Below, one piece after another: positions 1-9,083 of a stretch of DNA of 64,000 nucleotides; the first letter of the stretch is position 1; each line of letters begins with the position of its first letter. The stretch lies in contig NZ_JABULX010000004.1 of NCBI RefSeq assembly GCF_013328345.1, forward strand, positions 124,001-188,000, in the 5' to 3' direction. The position numbers were made by a program, and so were the translations under genes. The stretch is from Marinifaba aquimaris. Its GTDB lineage: Bacteria; Pseudomonadota; Gammaproteobacteria; Enterobacterales; Alteromonadaceae. The notes beneath the pieces are model-generated. The model was not told where the DNA came from and did not search any database. It saw only the letters and a program-made list of their open reading frames with translations.

Positions 1-549
1 TTAGCTATCTTCCCGATTGTTTTCGGTAATAATATGGAAGCTGGTGCGGGTCCTGGTTTAATTTTCCAAACCTTGCCGATCGCTTTTGGTCAAATGCCGA
101 TGGGGATCCTATTTGGTACCGTCTTCTTTGTTATGCTGGTATTTGCTGCGTTTACTTCTGCTATAGCGTTAATTGAATCATCGGTTGCTTGGTTAGTTGA
201 GCGTTATTCATTCAGACGTTGGCAAGCTGCTATGATTTCAACCACTGTCCTGTGGTTGTTAGGTGTAGGTACTATTTACAGCTTTACAGAAGCAAGTTGG
301 ACTCAATTTACTATCTTCCCAGAGCAAAAGACTTTCTTTGATAACCTTGACTACTTAACTTCTAAACTATTATTACCATTAGGCGGTTTGATGATTGCTG
401 TGTTTGTTGGATGGGTAGTGGATAAAAAAGTTGCCAAAGAAGAGATTGATTTGAACGAAAAAGCCTTCAAATTATGGCACTTTGTGCTGAGCTACGTCGC
501 GCCAATCGCTATAATTTATGTATTTTTACACTTAATCGGTTTAGCTTAA
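1..549 (+). CDS. Sodium-dependent SNF-family transporter, C-terminal part
   Basis: The reading frame is open from base 1, so the 5' end lies outside the window. About 183 C-terminal residues are present. They are hydrophobic, with roughly four membrane segments, and include the block GAGPGLIFQTLPIAFGQMP, typical of bacterial neurotransmitter:sodium symporters (SNF, LeuT-like). Such inner-membrane proteins import amino acids or similar solutes with Na+. The substrate cannot be told from this fragment. An ATG at base 34 is internal and is not the start. A strong terminator follows at 621-646. The next gene is also a Na+-coupled transporter, but on its own transcript. Confidence 0.85.
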   Translation, partial: LAIFPIVFGNNMEAGAGPGLIFQTLPIAFGQMPMGILFGTVFFVMLVFAAFTSAIALIESSVAWLVERYSFRRWQAAMISTTVLWLLGVGTIYSFTEASWTQFTIFPEQKTFFDNLDYLTSKLLLPLGGLMIAVFVGWVVDKKVAKEEIDLNEKAFKLWHFVLSYVAPIAIIYVFLHLIGLA

Positions 550-620
550 CAATCAAGTAAAGTGAATACTTTTACTTGCTTGGCATAATTAAGCCATTGA
601 GCAATTTACAAAACGAACAA

Positions 621-646
621 AAAAGCTCGGGTAACCGAGCTTTTTC
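621..646 (+). terminator. Intrinsic terminator after the SNF transporter
   Basis: Perfect 8-bp stem AAGCTCGG/CCGAGCTT with a GTAA loop, followed by five T. It ends only about 8 bases before the nhaC start codon. Confidence 0.85.
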
Positions 647-654
647 TTATTGAT

Positions 655-2115
655 ATGACAGAAACAAGTTCTATTCGACCTGCCACTTTAAAAGATGCGC
701 TAGTTCCACTTATTAGTTTATTTATTTTATTGGCTTCATCCGTTATCTTATTTAGTGATGACTCTTCTTATGGGCCAAACCAAATTGCACTGATTCTGAG
801 TGCTTTTATCGCTTCGTTAATGGCGCTAAAAAATGGGTTTAAATGGAAAGATATTGAACAAGCCATGATAAAAGGGATCTCACTATCGATGGGCGCTATC
901 CTTATCTTATTGGCAGTAGGTGCTTTAATTGGTACTTGGATTGTTTCAGGCACAGTGCCAACTCTTATCTACTTTGGTTTATCTTTGTTATCTCCGGCTT
1001 TTTTCTATACCGCAGCTTGTATAATTTGTGCGGTTGTCGCCATCAGTATTGGTAGTTCCTGGACGGTAGCTGCAACTATAGGTGTGGCACTAATGGGTGT
1101 AGCACAAGGCTTAGGTATGGATCAGGCAATTACCGCAGGTGCTGTGATTTCAGGTGCCTATTTTGGCGATAAAATGTCACCTTTTTCTGATACGACTAAC
1201 CTAGCGCCTGCCGTTGCAGGCTCGGAGCTTTTTTCTCATATTCGCTACATGGCTTGGACGAGTATTCCTAGTTTAGTGATCAGTTTAATTTTGTTCACTG
1301 TCATTGGCTTTTTCTCTGAAGGTGGAGTTGAACCTGAGCAAATTGGCCAAATGAAAGCATCTTTATCAGCAAGCTTTAATATTGGCGTGGCTATGTTAGC
1401 GCCATTAGGTGTGCTGTTATTCTTGGCTTTCAAAAAAATGCCTGCCTTTCCTGCTGTATTTTTAGGTGCATTAATTGGCTGTGTTTGGGCTGTTATCTTT
1501 CAACCACAAGCGCTTAGTACACTTACAGGTAGCGATGCCGCGCTTGAGCAATTTAAAACCCTGTGGGCTATCTTGTTTGATGGTGTCGTAATTGAAACTG
1601 ATAGCGCTGATCTTAATGACTTGCTAAGCGGCGGAGGCATGTCGAGCATGCTTAATACGGTCTGGCTAATCATTTCAGCCATGATATTTGGTGCTGTTAT
1701 GGAAAAAGCCGGTTTTTTACAAGTTGTCATTCAAGCTATTGTAAGTCGTGTCAAAACAATTGGTGGTCTTGTCAGCTCAACAGTAGCAACATGTGTAGGT
1801 TCTAACTTAGTCACTGCTGATCAGTATATTTCGATCGTGATGCCTGGTCGCATGTATAAAGAAGAATATGAAAAACAAGAGTTAGATAATTTAAATCTAT
1901 CAAGAACACTTGAAGATGCAGGCACTTTGTCTTCTCCGCTTATTCCTTGGAATACTTGTGGGGCATATATGCATAGTGTTCTTTTAGTCCATCCTTTTGA
2001 GTATCTATTCTTCTGTTTCTTTAACTTATTAAACCCAATTTTAGCTATCATCTATGCTTATGTAGGTTTTAAAATTTTACGTATTAAGCCTAAAAATCAG
2101 GCCGCGAGCGCTTAA
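655..2115 (+). CDS. nhaC: Na+/H+ antiporter, NhaC family
   Basis: A 486-residue polytopic inner-membrane protein with about 11-12 hydrophobic segments. It exchanges Na+ for H+ (some relatives exchange malate/lactate), for Na+ and pH homeostasis. Family blocks visible are GSSWTVAATIGVALMGVA near residue 135, SGAYFGDKMSPFSDTTNLAPA near 165-185, and SNLVTADQYISIVMPGRMY near 380-400. The length is normal. The ATG at 655 has no visible Shine-Dalgarno sequence and sits just after the previous gene's terminator. It is kept because no later start preserves the N-terminal helix. Subfamily assignment is by motif recall. Confidence 0.88.
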   Translation: MTETSSIRPATLKDALVPLISLFILLASSVILFSDDSSYGPNQIALILSAFIASLMALKNGFKWKDIEQAMIKGISLSMGAILILLAVGALIGTWIVSGTVPTLIYFGLSLLSPAFFYTAACIICAVVAISIGSSWTVAATIGVALMGVAQGLGMDQAITAGAVISGAYFGDKMSPFSDTTNLAPAVAGSELFSHIRYMAWTSIPSLVISLILFTVIGFFSEGGVEPEQIGQMKASLSASFNIGVAMLAPLGVLLFLAFKKMPAFPAVFLGALIGCVWAVIFQPQALSTLTGSDAALEQFKTLWAILFDGVVIETDSADLNDLLSGGGMSSMLNTVWLIISAMIFGAVMEKAGFLQVVIQAIVSRVKTIGGLVSSTVATCVGSNLVTADQYISIVMPGRMYKEEYEKQELDNLNLSRTLEDAGTLSSPLIPWNTCGAYMHSVLLVHPFEYLFFCFFNLLNPILAIIYAYVGFKILRIKPKNQAASA

Positions 2116-2150
2116 CCTGAAAATAACACTAAGCGATTGTCCAAATTTAT

Positions 2151-2171
2151 GGGTTAACAACACGTTAACCC
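2151..2171. promoter_or_regulatory. Perfect inverted repeat upstream of pepN
   Basis: GGGTTAAC, 5-base spacer, GTTAACCC. It ends 12 bases before the pepN ATG. There is no T tract, so it is unlikely to be a terminator of nhaC. It could be an operator or an mRNA hairpin affecting pepN translation. The function is inferred only. Confidence 0.45.
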
Positions 2172-2183
2172 GACTAATTTAAA

Positions 2184-4814
2184 ATGAGTACTATGAGTAA
2201 TTCTTCACTTCCTTCAGCCCAATATTTAAAAGATTATCAAGCGCCTGTTTTTGGTGTAGATACGATAGAGTTAACGGTATTTTTAGATGATCACAAAACA
2301 AAAGTGATATCTAAAGTTCGCTATCTAAAGCAACTTGAAGGTGAACAAGTTTTAAGGTTAAACGGCGAACAGCAAACTTTACTTGAAGTGAAACTTGCTG
2401 GTGTGACGCTTAATGCCGAGCAATACCAATTAACGGATGAAGAGCTTGTTATTACTACCCATTTATCCGAGTTCGAATTAGAAATTACCACTGAAATTGA
2501 TCCGGCTAATAATTCATCATTGGAAGGCTTATATAAGTCAGGTGGTGCTTTTTGTACACAGTGCGAAGCGCAAGGATTTAGGAAAATTACTTATTACTTA
2601 GACAGACCTGATGTACTGGCTAAATATACTACGCATATTATAGGTAATAAGAGTATTTACCCACATATGCTATCAAATGGCAACAAGATTGAAGAGGTCG
2701 CATTAGACGATGGTTTAACCAAGGTCACATGGCAAGACCCATATCCAAAGCCTAGTTATTTATTTGCACTAGTGGCTGGAGATTTTGATGTACTAGAAGA
2801 TAACTTTACGACGGCTTCAGGCAGAAAGGTTGATTTAGCTCTGTTTGTTGATAAAGGAAATTTGAGTCGTGCACCATTTGCTATGGAATCATTGAAAAAG
2901 TCTATGGCTTGGGATGAATCTCGCTTCGGACTCGAATATGACCTTGATATATATATGATTGTTGCGGTTGATTTCTTCAATATGGGCGCGATGGAAAACA
3001 AAGGACTTAATGTCTTTAATTCAAAGTGTGTGTTAGCAGATAGTAAATCGGCGACAGATGCTGATTACCTTATGATTGAATCTATTGTCGGGCATGAGTA
3101 CTTTCACAACTGGACAGGAAACCGCATTACTTGCCGTGATTGGTTTCAACTGAGCCTGAAAGAGGGGTTAACGGTATTCAGAGACCAAGAGTTCAGTATG
3201 GATCTTGGTTCGAGAGCTCATAACCGAATTGAACAAGTAAAAGTGATGCGTTCACATCAATTTGCTGAAGATGCAGGGCCGATGTCACATCCTATTCGTC
3301 CTGAATCCGTCATTGAGATGAACAACTTTTATACCGTTACGGTTTACGACAAAGGTGCTGAAGTCATTCGTATGTTACATAGCATTCTTGGTGAACAAGG
3401 CTTTCAAGCAGGGATGAAGCTGTATGTTGAGCGTCACGATGGCCATGCTGTAACTTGTGACGATTTTGTTGCTGCTATGCAAGACGCAAATACTGAACAC
3501 GATTTAACGTTATTCAAGTTATGGTATAGCCAAAGCGGTACACCAAATGTCAATGCTAATATGCACTATGACAAAGCGAATAAAAAATTAACGATTAAGT
3601 TATCACAAGTGACAGCGCCAACTGCTGACCAAGTGGATAAAAAAGCTTTACATATTCCAGTTAATACTGCTTTTTTTGATCAAAGTGGCCAGCCGATGAA
3701 CCTAGGCGGTCAATATCAACACGTATTAAATTTAACTGCAAATGAGCAGACGTTCGAATTTGAAAGTGTTGAGGAACAACCATTGGTTTCTTTCTTAAGG
3801 GATTTTTCTGCACCTGTTCAATTTAGTTTTGATTACAGTGATGAAGAGTTGACTAAGTTGATTATTGCTGAAACCAGTGATTACACACGCTGGGAGTTAG
3901 CTCAACAGCTTTATATAAAACACATTAAGTTGGCAGTGAGTAATAATGATTATGTATTCCCTACTGCTATTCTAACTTGCATCGAACAAGTGATAGGCAA
4001 AGACTCGGCCGATCCTCAAATTACAGCGGAATTACTAAAAGTTCCGGGTTTTTCGACGTTATTAGCAGAATACAAACATGCTGATGTTGACGCTATCTTA
4101 GCTGCTCAAGACAAATTCACTCGTTTTTTAGCTAATGGCTTAGCAAATAAACTAACGAAAGTAATTGCTGAAAATGCACCAAGCGAATATATATTTAACG
4201 CAACTGCGATGGCTAAGCGTGCATTTAGAAATGCGGCATTAAACTTACTAAGCTACAGTGATGACAAGCAGGTAGCAGATTTAATATCTAACCAATATTA
4301 TCACTCTGATAATATGACTGATAGTTTAGCTGCGTTAAAAGCCGGTTCAACTAAAGATGACAGCCTGTTTAAAACGTTGATGGCTGATTTTGAGAATAAA
4401 TGGACAGGCGATCCACTTGTCATGGATAAATGGTTAGCACTTTGTGCCAGCCATGAGCACCAAGACGTACTTGCTAATATTCTCGAGCTTGAATCACATC
4501 GTGATTTTACTTTGGATAATCCAAATCGTGTTAGAGCGCTATACGGTAATTTTGCGATGAACAACCCAGCACAATTTCACCGAAAAGACGGTGCTGGCTA
4601 TCGCTTTTTGACGGATAAGTTAATTCAATTAAATGAGATTAACCCACAGGTTGCCGCGCGATTGATCACCCCTTTAATTCAAGTGGGAAATTTAGACGGT
4701 GCGAGAAAACTTGTAGTTAAAAAAGAACTCACACGTTTGAATAACACGCCTAACTTATCTAAAGACTTATTTGAAAAAGTCACCAAGTGTTTGGAAACAA
4801 CACTCGCCGGATAG
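2184..4814 (+). CDS. pepN: Aminopeptidase N (M1 family, zinc)
   Basis: An 876-residue cytosolic M1 metallo-aminopeptidase, close to the 870 residues of E. coli PepN. It removes N-terminal residues from peptides during protein turnover. The substrate-binding GAMEN motif is at about residues 268-272. The zinc motif HEYFH is at 304-308, with the third ligand in KEGLTVFRDQEF near 327. The C-terminal helical ERAP-like region is complete. No strong Shine-Dalgarno is seen; a second Met at codon 4 is an alternative start. The DUF2835 gene follows after six bases, so pepN, DUF2835 and rluF probably form one transcript. Confidence 0.97.
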   Translation: MSTMSNSSLPSAQYLKDYQAPVFGVDTIELTVFLDDHKTKVISKVRYLKQLEGEQVLRLNGEQQTLLEVKLAGVTLNAEQYQLTDEELVITTHLSEFELEITTEIDPANNSSLEGLYKSGGAFCTQCEAQGFRKITYYLDRPDVLAKYTTHIIGNKSIYPHMLSNGNKIEEVALDDGLTKVTWQDPYPKPSYLFALVAGDFDVLEDNFTTASGRKVDLALFVDKGNLSRAPFAMESLKKSMAWDESRFGLEYDLDIYMIVAVDFFNMGAMENKGLNVFNSKCVLADSKSATDADYLMIESIVGHEYFHNWTGNRITCRDWFQLSLKEGLTVFRDQEFSMDLGSRAHNRIEQVKVMRSHQFAEDAGPMSHPIRPESVIEMNNFYTVTVYDKGAEVIRMLHSILGEQGFQAGMKLYVERHDGHAVTCDDFVAAMQDANTEHDLTLFKLWYSQSGTPNVNANMHYDKANKKLTIKLSQVTAPTADQVDKKALHIPVNTAFFDQSGQPMNLGGQYQHVLNLTANEQTFEFESVEEQPLVSFLRDFSAPVQFSFDYSDEELTKLIIAETSDYTRWELAQQLYIKHIKLAVSNNDYVFPTAILTCIEQVIGKDSADPQITAELLKVPGFSTLLAEYKHADVDAILAAQDKFTRFLANGLANKLTKVIAENAPSEYIFNATAMAKRAFRNAALNLLSYSDDKQVADLISNQYYHSDNMTDSLAALKAGSTKDDSLFKTLMADFENKWTGDPLVMDKWLALCASHEHQDVLANILELESHRDFTLDNPNRVRALYGNFAMNNPAQFHRKDGAGYRFLTDKLIQLNEINPQVAARLITPLIQVGNLDGARKLVVKKELTRLNNTPNLSKDLFEKVTKCLETTLAG

Positions 4815-4820
4815 TATTAG

Positions 4821-5048
4821 ATGTCGATGCGAGAGTTTTTTTTCAGCTTAGATATATCCGTCATGGACTGTGAATTGTTATACACAGGCCAGATACAAAA
4901 CGTAAATGCGGTTGCCCATAACGGGCTAACCGTTCGTTTACCAGCTGCTAATTTAAGGCCTTTTGTCACTCAAATTGGGATCAAAGGGGTATTTAGAATG
5001 TTGGTTGATGAAAACAATAAAATCCAATCTTTTATACAAGTGAAATAA
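4821..5048 (+). CDS. DUF2835 family small protein
   Basis: A 75-residue protein with the DUF2835 pattern: FSLDIS near the N-terminus, LPAANLRPFVTQIGIKGVFR in the middle, and a short C-terminal strand. No function is established for the family. No signal peptide or membrane segment is visible, so it is probably a small cytosolic beta protein. It lies between pepN and rluF. Its stop codon overlaps the rluF ATG (TAATG), which implies translational coupling. The Met at codon 3 is an alternative start. Confidence 0.85.
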   Translation: MSMREFFFSLDISVMDCELLYTGQIQNVNAVAHNGLTVRLPAANLRPFVTQIGIKGVFRMLVDENNKIQSFIQVK

Positions 5049-5893
5049 TGGAACAAGGCAAACGATTAAATAAGTTTATCAGTGAGACAGGGTTCTGCTC
5101 TCGTCGTGAAGCCGATAAATACATTGAGCAAGGTCGCGTTAAATTAAATGGTTCAATACCCGAGGTAGGGACAAAAGTTCAACCTAAAGATGTCGTTACT
5201 ATTGATGATAAGCCATTAAAAGCCAAACCAAAATTTGTATATCTTGCCTATAACAAGCCCGTTGGGATCACTTGCACCACTGAATCAAAAGTTAAGGGCA
5301 ATATCGTTGAGGCCGTTGGCTTTCCTGAGCGTATTTTTCCAATTGGTCGGTTAGATAAACCTTCTGAGGGACTCATTTTTTTGACCAATGAAGGGGATAT
5401 TGTTAACAAGATTTTGAGAGCAGGGAACAATCACGAAAAAGAATACGTGGTCAGCGTCGATAAACCTATTGATGATAGTTTTATTCGCAAAATGTCACGA
5501 GGTGTACCTATTTTAGATACGGTTACTCAGCCGTGTAAGGTGAAAAAGTTAGCAGCAAAACGTTTTAATATTGTTCTTACTCAGGGTTTGAATCGTCAAA
5601 TTCGACGCATGTGTGAATATCTTGGCTATGAAGTGACCAAATTAAAACGCGTTCGCATTATGAATGTAAAACTGGCTGATTTGAAACCGGGTCAATGGCG
5701 TCACTTATCTGAACAAGAAATGCATCAAATTACCCATGCTGTCGAATCGTCTGGTAATACAGAAGAACACTCGAAGTTTCCTCAACAAAAAGTAAATAGT
5801 AAACCAAAGCGGATAGATAAAAAGAAATCAACTAAGAAGTCATTTTCTCAATCTGTGAAAGCATCAGGTAAAACGTTAAGTTTAAAACGTTAA
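5048..5893 (+). CDS. rluF: 23S rRNA pseudouridine synthase RluF
   Basis: A 281-residue RsuA-family pseudouridine synthase. An N-terminal S4 RNA-binding domain (RLNKFISETGFCSRREADKYI, residues 6-26) precedes the catalytic domain with GRLDKPSEGLIFLTN (about 98-112), which carries the catalytic Asp. The sequence HEKEYVVSVDKPI and QGLNRQIRRMCEYLGYEV match E. coli RluF, which modifies U2604 of 23S rRNA (and can act on tRNA-Tyr). The last 45 or so residues are a basic Lys/Ser-rich tail, as in RluF. It overlaps the stop of the DUF2835 gene by one base. Confidence 0.92.
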   Translation: MEQGKRLNKFISETGFCSRREADKYIEQGRVKLNGSIPEVGTKVQPKDVVTIDDKPLKAKPKFVYLAYNKPVGITCTTESKVKGNIVEAVGFPERIFPIGRLDKPSEGLIFLTNEGDIVNKILRAGNNHEKEYVVSVDKPIDDSFIRKMSRGVPILDTVTQPCKVKKLAAKRFNIVLTQGLNRQIRRMCEYLGYEVTKLKRVRIMNVKLADLKPGQWRHLSEQEMHQITHAVESSGNTEEHSKFPQQKVNSKPKRIDKKKSTKKSFSQSVKASGKTLSLKR

Positions 5894-5908
5894 ACTAAAT
5901 CAAAGCAA

Positions 5909-5939
5909 TGCAAACGTCAGTTCAATCATGACGTTTGCA
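5909..5939. terminator. Hairpin between converging rluF and porin genes
   Basis: Perfect 11-bp stem TGCAAACGTCA/TGACGTTTGCA with a 9-base loop, midway between two converging stop codons. The T tract is poor. It is probably a bidirectional terminator or mRNA 3'-end stabiliser. Confidence 0.55.
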
Positions 5940-5945
5940 AGGCAT

Positions 5946-6626
5946 TTAGAAATGATACTTGATTAATAAGTTAGCATTTTTTTCATCTACCCCATCAATT
6001 CCAAATTTGTTTTGCCAATACACATACTCCACCCCTAAGTACAATTTTGAACTCAAACCTAAATGTGGCGCTACATTATATTTTAGCTGTGACGTTAGAT
6101 TCATACTCGATTCAGCATTAGCTGTTGATGTGGTGTAATCCATAAATCCATCGTAATAAAGTGGGCCTACAGGTACGCCCCAAGATAAGGTCAACTGCTC
6201 ATTGTTATTTGAATTATCGTTGTTTCGAGCGAACACACTGACTTTAAAAAAATCAAAGTGACTGATGTTAATATCGGTACTGAGGCCAAATAAATAATGA
6301 GTAAAACCGTCGCCGATTTCAGCAGACGGCGCCAAATATAAGTTTTGAATAAAACTTAATTGGGCAGAAGATATTTTTAGTCTAGGTGCCCATTCTGCAT
6401 AGGTTTCTGTATCGTCATTGTCTGATTCAAGCCTGTCCATAAAGAAGAAACTATCTCCCCAATTGGTAGCTGCAGCATGTTCAAACGTGATGACTTGGCG
6501 ATCAGGATCACCAACTTCATAATGGCTACCTTTTAGGTAGGTAATACTAAAATCTGACCAAATGGTTTTTGCAAGCATGTTAGGGCTGAAGCATATCAGC
6601 CCCAAAATCAGGCTTAATTTAATCAT
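5946..6626 (-). CDS. Outer membrane OmpK/Tsx-like channel protein
   Basis: A 226-residue protein with a signal peptide (about residues 1-19, cleavage after MLA). The mature part resembles the nucleoside-channel Tsx/OmpK family: WSDFSITYLKGSHYEV, VITFEHAAATNWGDSFFFMDR, and a closing strand ending in Tyr-His-Phe, as expected for an outer membrane beta barrel. Members form narrow pores for nucleosides, or act as phage receptors in vibrios. The substrate is not determined here. It is a monocistronic minus-strand gene, converging on rluF and followed upstream by the kinase gene's 3' end. Confidence 0.82.
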   Translation of the reverse strand: MIKLSLILGLICFSPNMLAKTIWSDFSITYLKGSHYEVGDPDRQVITFEHAAATNWGDSFFFMDRLESDNDDTETYAEWAPRLKISSAQLSFIQNLYLAPSAEIGDGFTHYLFGLSTDINISHFDFFKVSVFARNNDNSNNNEQLTLSWGVPVGPLYYDGFMDYTTSTANAESSMNLTSQLKYNVAPHLGLSSKLYLGVEYVYWQNKFGIDGVDEKNANLLIKYHF

Positions 6627-6684
6627 AGTAAGCGACTGTTAATTAGTAGGTTTTAACAGTATAGGAAAAGATTTCTTAACTAGC

Positions 6685-7974
6685 TTATTGTTTTTGGTAT
6701 GGAAAAATTAAACTGAAAGAGGCGCCTGATAAATCCTTTGATGCACCAATTGATAATTGAGCTTGATGCCAACTCGCAATACGTTCAACAATCGCTAGCC
6801 CCATGCCGTGCCCTTTGTAGTTAGAACGACTGTGATCGCCTCTGTAAAAAGGTTTCGTTAATTGACTGGTATCAATATCGGCAAAACCTTTACCATCATC
6901 CTCAATTTGCCAAACTGCACCGTCTATCGTTTGTTCAACACTAATTTTGATGTGCTTTGATGCGTGATTAATGGCATTTGAAATTAGGTTAGACAATTGC
7001 ATCGATAAGTAATTAGCATCTGCTGATATTTCAACTATGGGCGTTTTTTTAAGTAATTCGATAGTAATAGCGGTTTGTTGTTTATCGATTAATCCTTGGG
7101 TTAAATCAATCAGATTGGTCTGCTCTAAATTCAGTTTGATATCAGAGCTGTCTAATCGGGCAAACTGTAACAGTGTCTCAATGAGTGCCTCCATATCGGC
7201 CAAATCATGGCTTAGTCTTTGGTGGTAGGTTTCTTTTAGGGCTTCATCCTGACAATCCGCTAACATATCTACACCAAAATTTAATCGCGCCAGTGGTGTT
7301 TTTAAGTCATGAGAAACGGCTCTACTAAGTAGTTTATTATCCGCAATCAAGGACTCAATTTTATCAGCCATTCGATTAAATTCTTGTTCAATCGCTTGGA
7401 TATATGACCATGAATGTGACTTGATTCGTTGGTTAAGATCGCCTTTGCCAAAAGCTTTAGTAACTTGGTTAAGTGTCATCAAGCGTCGAATGAGTGGGTA
7501 AATCCACACCATCAGCACCAAAACGATGCCGAAATAGAAAGTAGCAGTGAGTAAGTAATTGATAAGTTTGTCACTTGATTCGTGTTCAAGCGGTAAGGTT
7601 AAACTCAGCAGTAATTGGTAATTTGGAATATTTAGGTAAATAGAGACATCATCTTCACTAGCCAGTAAAACGGGTTGGCCTGAAAGAATTTGTTCTTGAA
7701 GTGTGGCTGGAAGCGGTAGCGTATTAAAATCTTGTAATTGCAGCGTGTATTTAGTGTGCGTCGGCCAATTCTCAATTAAATGCTCAAGCTCTGACTTTTT
7801 GTGTAAATTGTTTAAGCTGTAGGCTAAATCGGTAGCTAGCGATTGGTAGATAGCAATATCATCGGGTAGCGCCTGCTCGTTATCTAAAGTTAGATAAATT
7901 TGACTGATTAACCAACCTAAGCAGAATATGCTGGTAATAACAACAACGATTAAAGAGCCAATTAGCTTTTTCAT
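6685..7974 (-). CDS. Sensor histidine kinase (RstB-like)
   Basis: A 429-residue inner-membrane kinase. It has TM1 at about 5-27, a periplasmic sensor region at 28-135 and TM2 at about 140-160. A HAMP segment follows to about 212, then HisKA with the phospho-acceptor in AVSHDLKTPL (His222), and a HATPase with G boxes DDGKGFAD and GHGMGLAIV. It is last in the predicted operon mipA-DUF3019-regulator-kinase, nine bases after the regulator gene. By context it senses an envelope signal and controls this operon; the ligand is unknown. The overall layout matches RstB/EnvZ-type kinases. Confidence 0.9.
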   Translation of the reverse strand: MKKLIGSLIVVVITSIFCLGWLISQIYLTLDNEQALPDDIAIYQSLATDLAYSLNNLHKKSELEHLIENWPTHTKYTLQLQDFNTLPLPATLQEQILSGQPVLLASEDDVSIYLNIPNYQLLLSLTLPLEHESSDKLINYLLTATFYFGIVLVLMVWIYPLIRRLMTLNQVTKAFGKGDLNQRIKSHSWSYIQAIEQEFNRMADKIESLIADNKLLSRAVSHDLKTPLARLNFGVDMLADCQDEALKETYHQRLSHDLADMEALIETLLQFARLDSSDIKLNLEQTNLIDLTQGLIDKQQTAITIELLKKTPIVEISADANYLSMQLSNLISNAINHASKHIKISVEQTIDGAVWQIEDDGKGFADIDTSQLTKPFYRGDHSRSNYKGHGMGLAIVERIASWHQAQLSIGASKDLSGASFSLIFPYQKQ

Positions 7975-7983
7975 TAATTTGTA

Positions 7984-8679
7984 TTACCAAGCACTAGGTG
8001 TGAACAAATAGCCTTTGCCGCGAACGGTTTTAATTTTGGGGTTTTCGGCAACGTTATCTTGAAGTTTTTTTCTCAATCGAGAAATGCGAATATCAATCGA
8101 GCGGTCAAAACCGTCATACTCGAACCCTCTAAAGTGGCTTAATAAATCATCGCGACTAACTACTTTGCCTGCATTTTCAGCTAAGTACCACAACACCTCA
8201 AACTCGTTAACAGTAAGGTTCACCATCTCGTTTTGGTACTGAACTGTTTTATTATCCGCATCTATAAGTAAGCTTCCAAAAGACTTGGTATTACTGTCTT
8301 GTACTTCTGATTCACTGCGTCTTAACAAGGACTTAATTCTAGCCAGTAACACTCTTGGCCTTATCGGCTTGGTGAGATAATCATCTGCGCCAAGCTCTAG
8401 TCCTAGAACTTCGTCAGTTTCCTCACTACACGCTGTCATCATAAGGATTGGATTGGTGAATGTACTTCTTACGGTTTTACATATATCAAACCCATTGACA
8501 ACGGGAAGCATAATATCCAACAAAACCAAATCCGGATTATCTGACTCAATTAACTCAAGAGCGGTATCACCCTGACTTGCCAAGCTGACCGTAAAATTCT
8601 GTTGAATTAAATAATCACAAATCCATTGAGATAACGAAGGGTCATCTTCAACAACAAGTATATGCGCTGGTGTGTTCAT
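7984..8679 (-). CDS. OmpR-family response regulator (RstA-like)
   Basis: A 231-residue regulator: receiver domain (residues 3-118, acidic pair near 11-12, phospho-acceptor Asp55 in LLDIMLP, Lys in YLTKPI) and a C-terminal winged helix (about 133-228, ending RGKGYLF). An ATG five codons upstream (8694) is possible. The start at 8679 is preferred because GGAGG lies eight bases before it, and its A is shared with the preceding gene's TAA stop (TAATG coupling). It pairs with the kinase immediately downstream and probably binds the promoter of its own operon. Confidence 0.92.
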   Translation of the reverse strand: MNTPAHILVVEDDPSLSQWICDYLIQQNFTVSLASQGDTALELIESDNPDLVLLDIMLPVVNGFDICKTVRSTFTNPILMMTACSEETDEVLGLELGADDYLTKPIRPRVLLARIKSLLRRSESEVQDSNTKSFGSLLIDADNKTVQYQNEMVNLTVNEFEVLWYLAENAGKVVSRDDLLSHFRGFEYDGFDRSIDIRISRLRKKLQDNVAENPKIKTVRGKGYLFTPSAW

Positions 8680-9074
8680 TAAAATAGCCTCCATCCGCTT
8701 GCACTTTTACGTTTTGACTTATAAACCCAAGCAACGGTCACTTTAGATTCTGCTAGCGTTTGGCCTGATACTTTATGTCTTAGTTCAAACATTTGGCTCT
8801 GTGTCGCTTCGAACTCAAACTCAAACTGATGCTGCCTTGCATGCCAGCAGCTGATTTCTTGGTTATTTTGAAAAATGCAGTACTCTTCATTACTCGGAAC
8901 AAGCGCTTCAATCGACAGTGTTTGATAACAAGTTTGACCTTGGTGAAGGGCAATACACTTTTGTGGCTTTATTTTTAACAGGCTGCGATCACTGGCAGCA
9001 AAAACCGATGAGGTTAAAAAATACAGCATGACGGTTAGCAATAGCTTCGTTTGGATAGTTAACTTTCTCTTCAT
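8679..9074 (-). CDS. DUF3019 family exported protein
   Basis: About 131 residues with a signal peptide (MKRKLTIQTKLLLTVMLYF..., cleavage near SVFA/AS). The mature part, with paired cysteines (CIALHQGQTCYQ and CIFQNNQEISCWH), fits DUF3019, a family of unknown function found beside mipA and two-component genes in Shewanella and relatives. A GTG at 9083 extends the frame by three codons. The ATG at 9074 is preferred because AGG sits at proper spacing before it. Four cysteines suggest two periplasmic disulfides. It may be an accessory or sensor partner of the kinase; this is inference. Confidence 0.8.
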   Translation of the reverse strand: MKRKLTIQTKLLLTVMLYFLTSSVFAASDRSLLKIKPQKCIALHQGQTCYQTLSIEALVPSNEEYCIFQNNQEISCWHARQHQFEFEFEATQSQMFELRHKVSGQTLAESKVTVAWVYKSKRKSASGWRLF

Positions 9075-9083
9075 GCTCAACAC

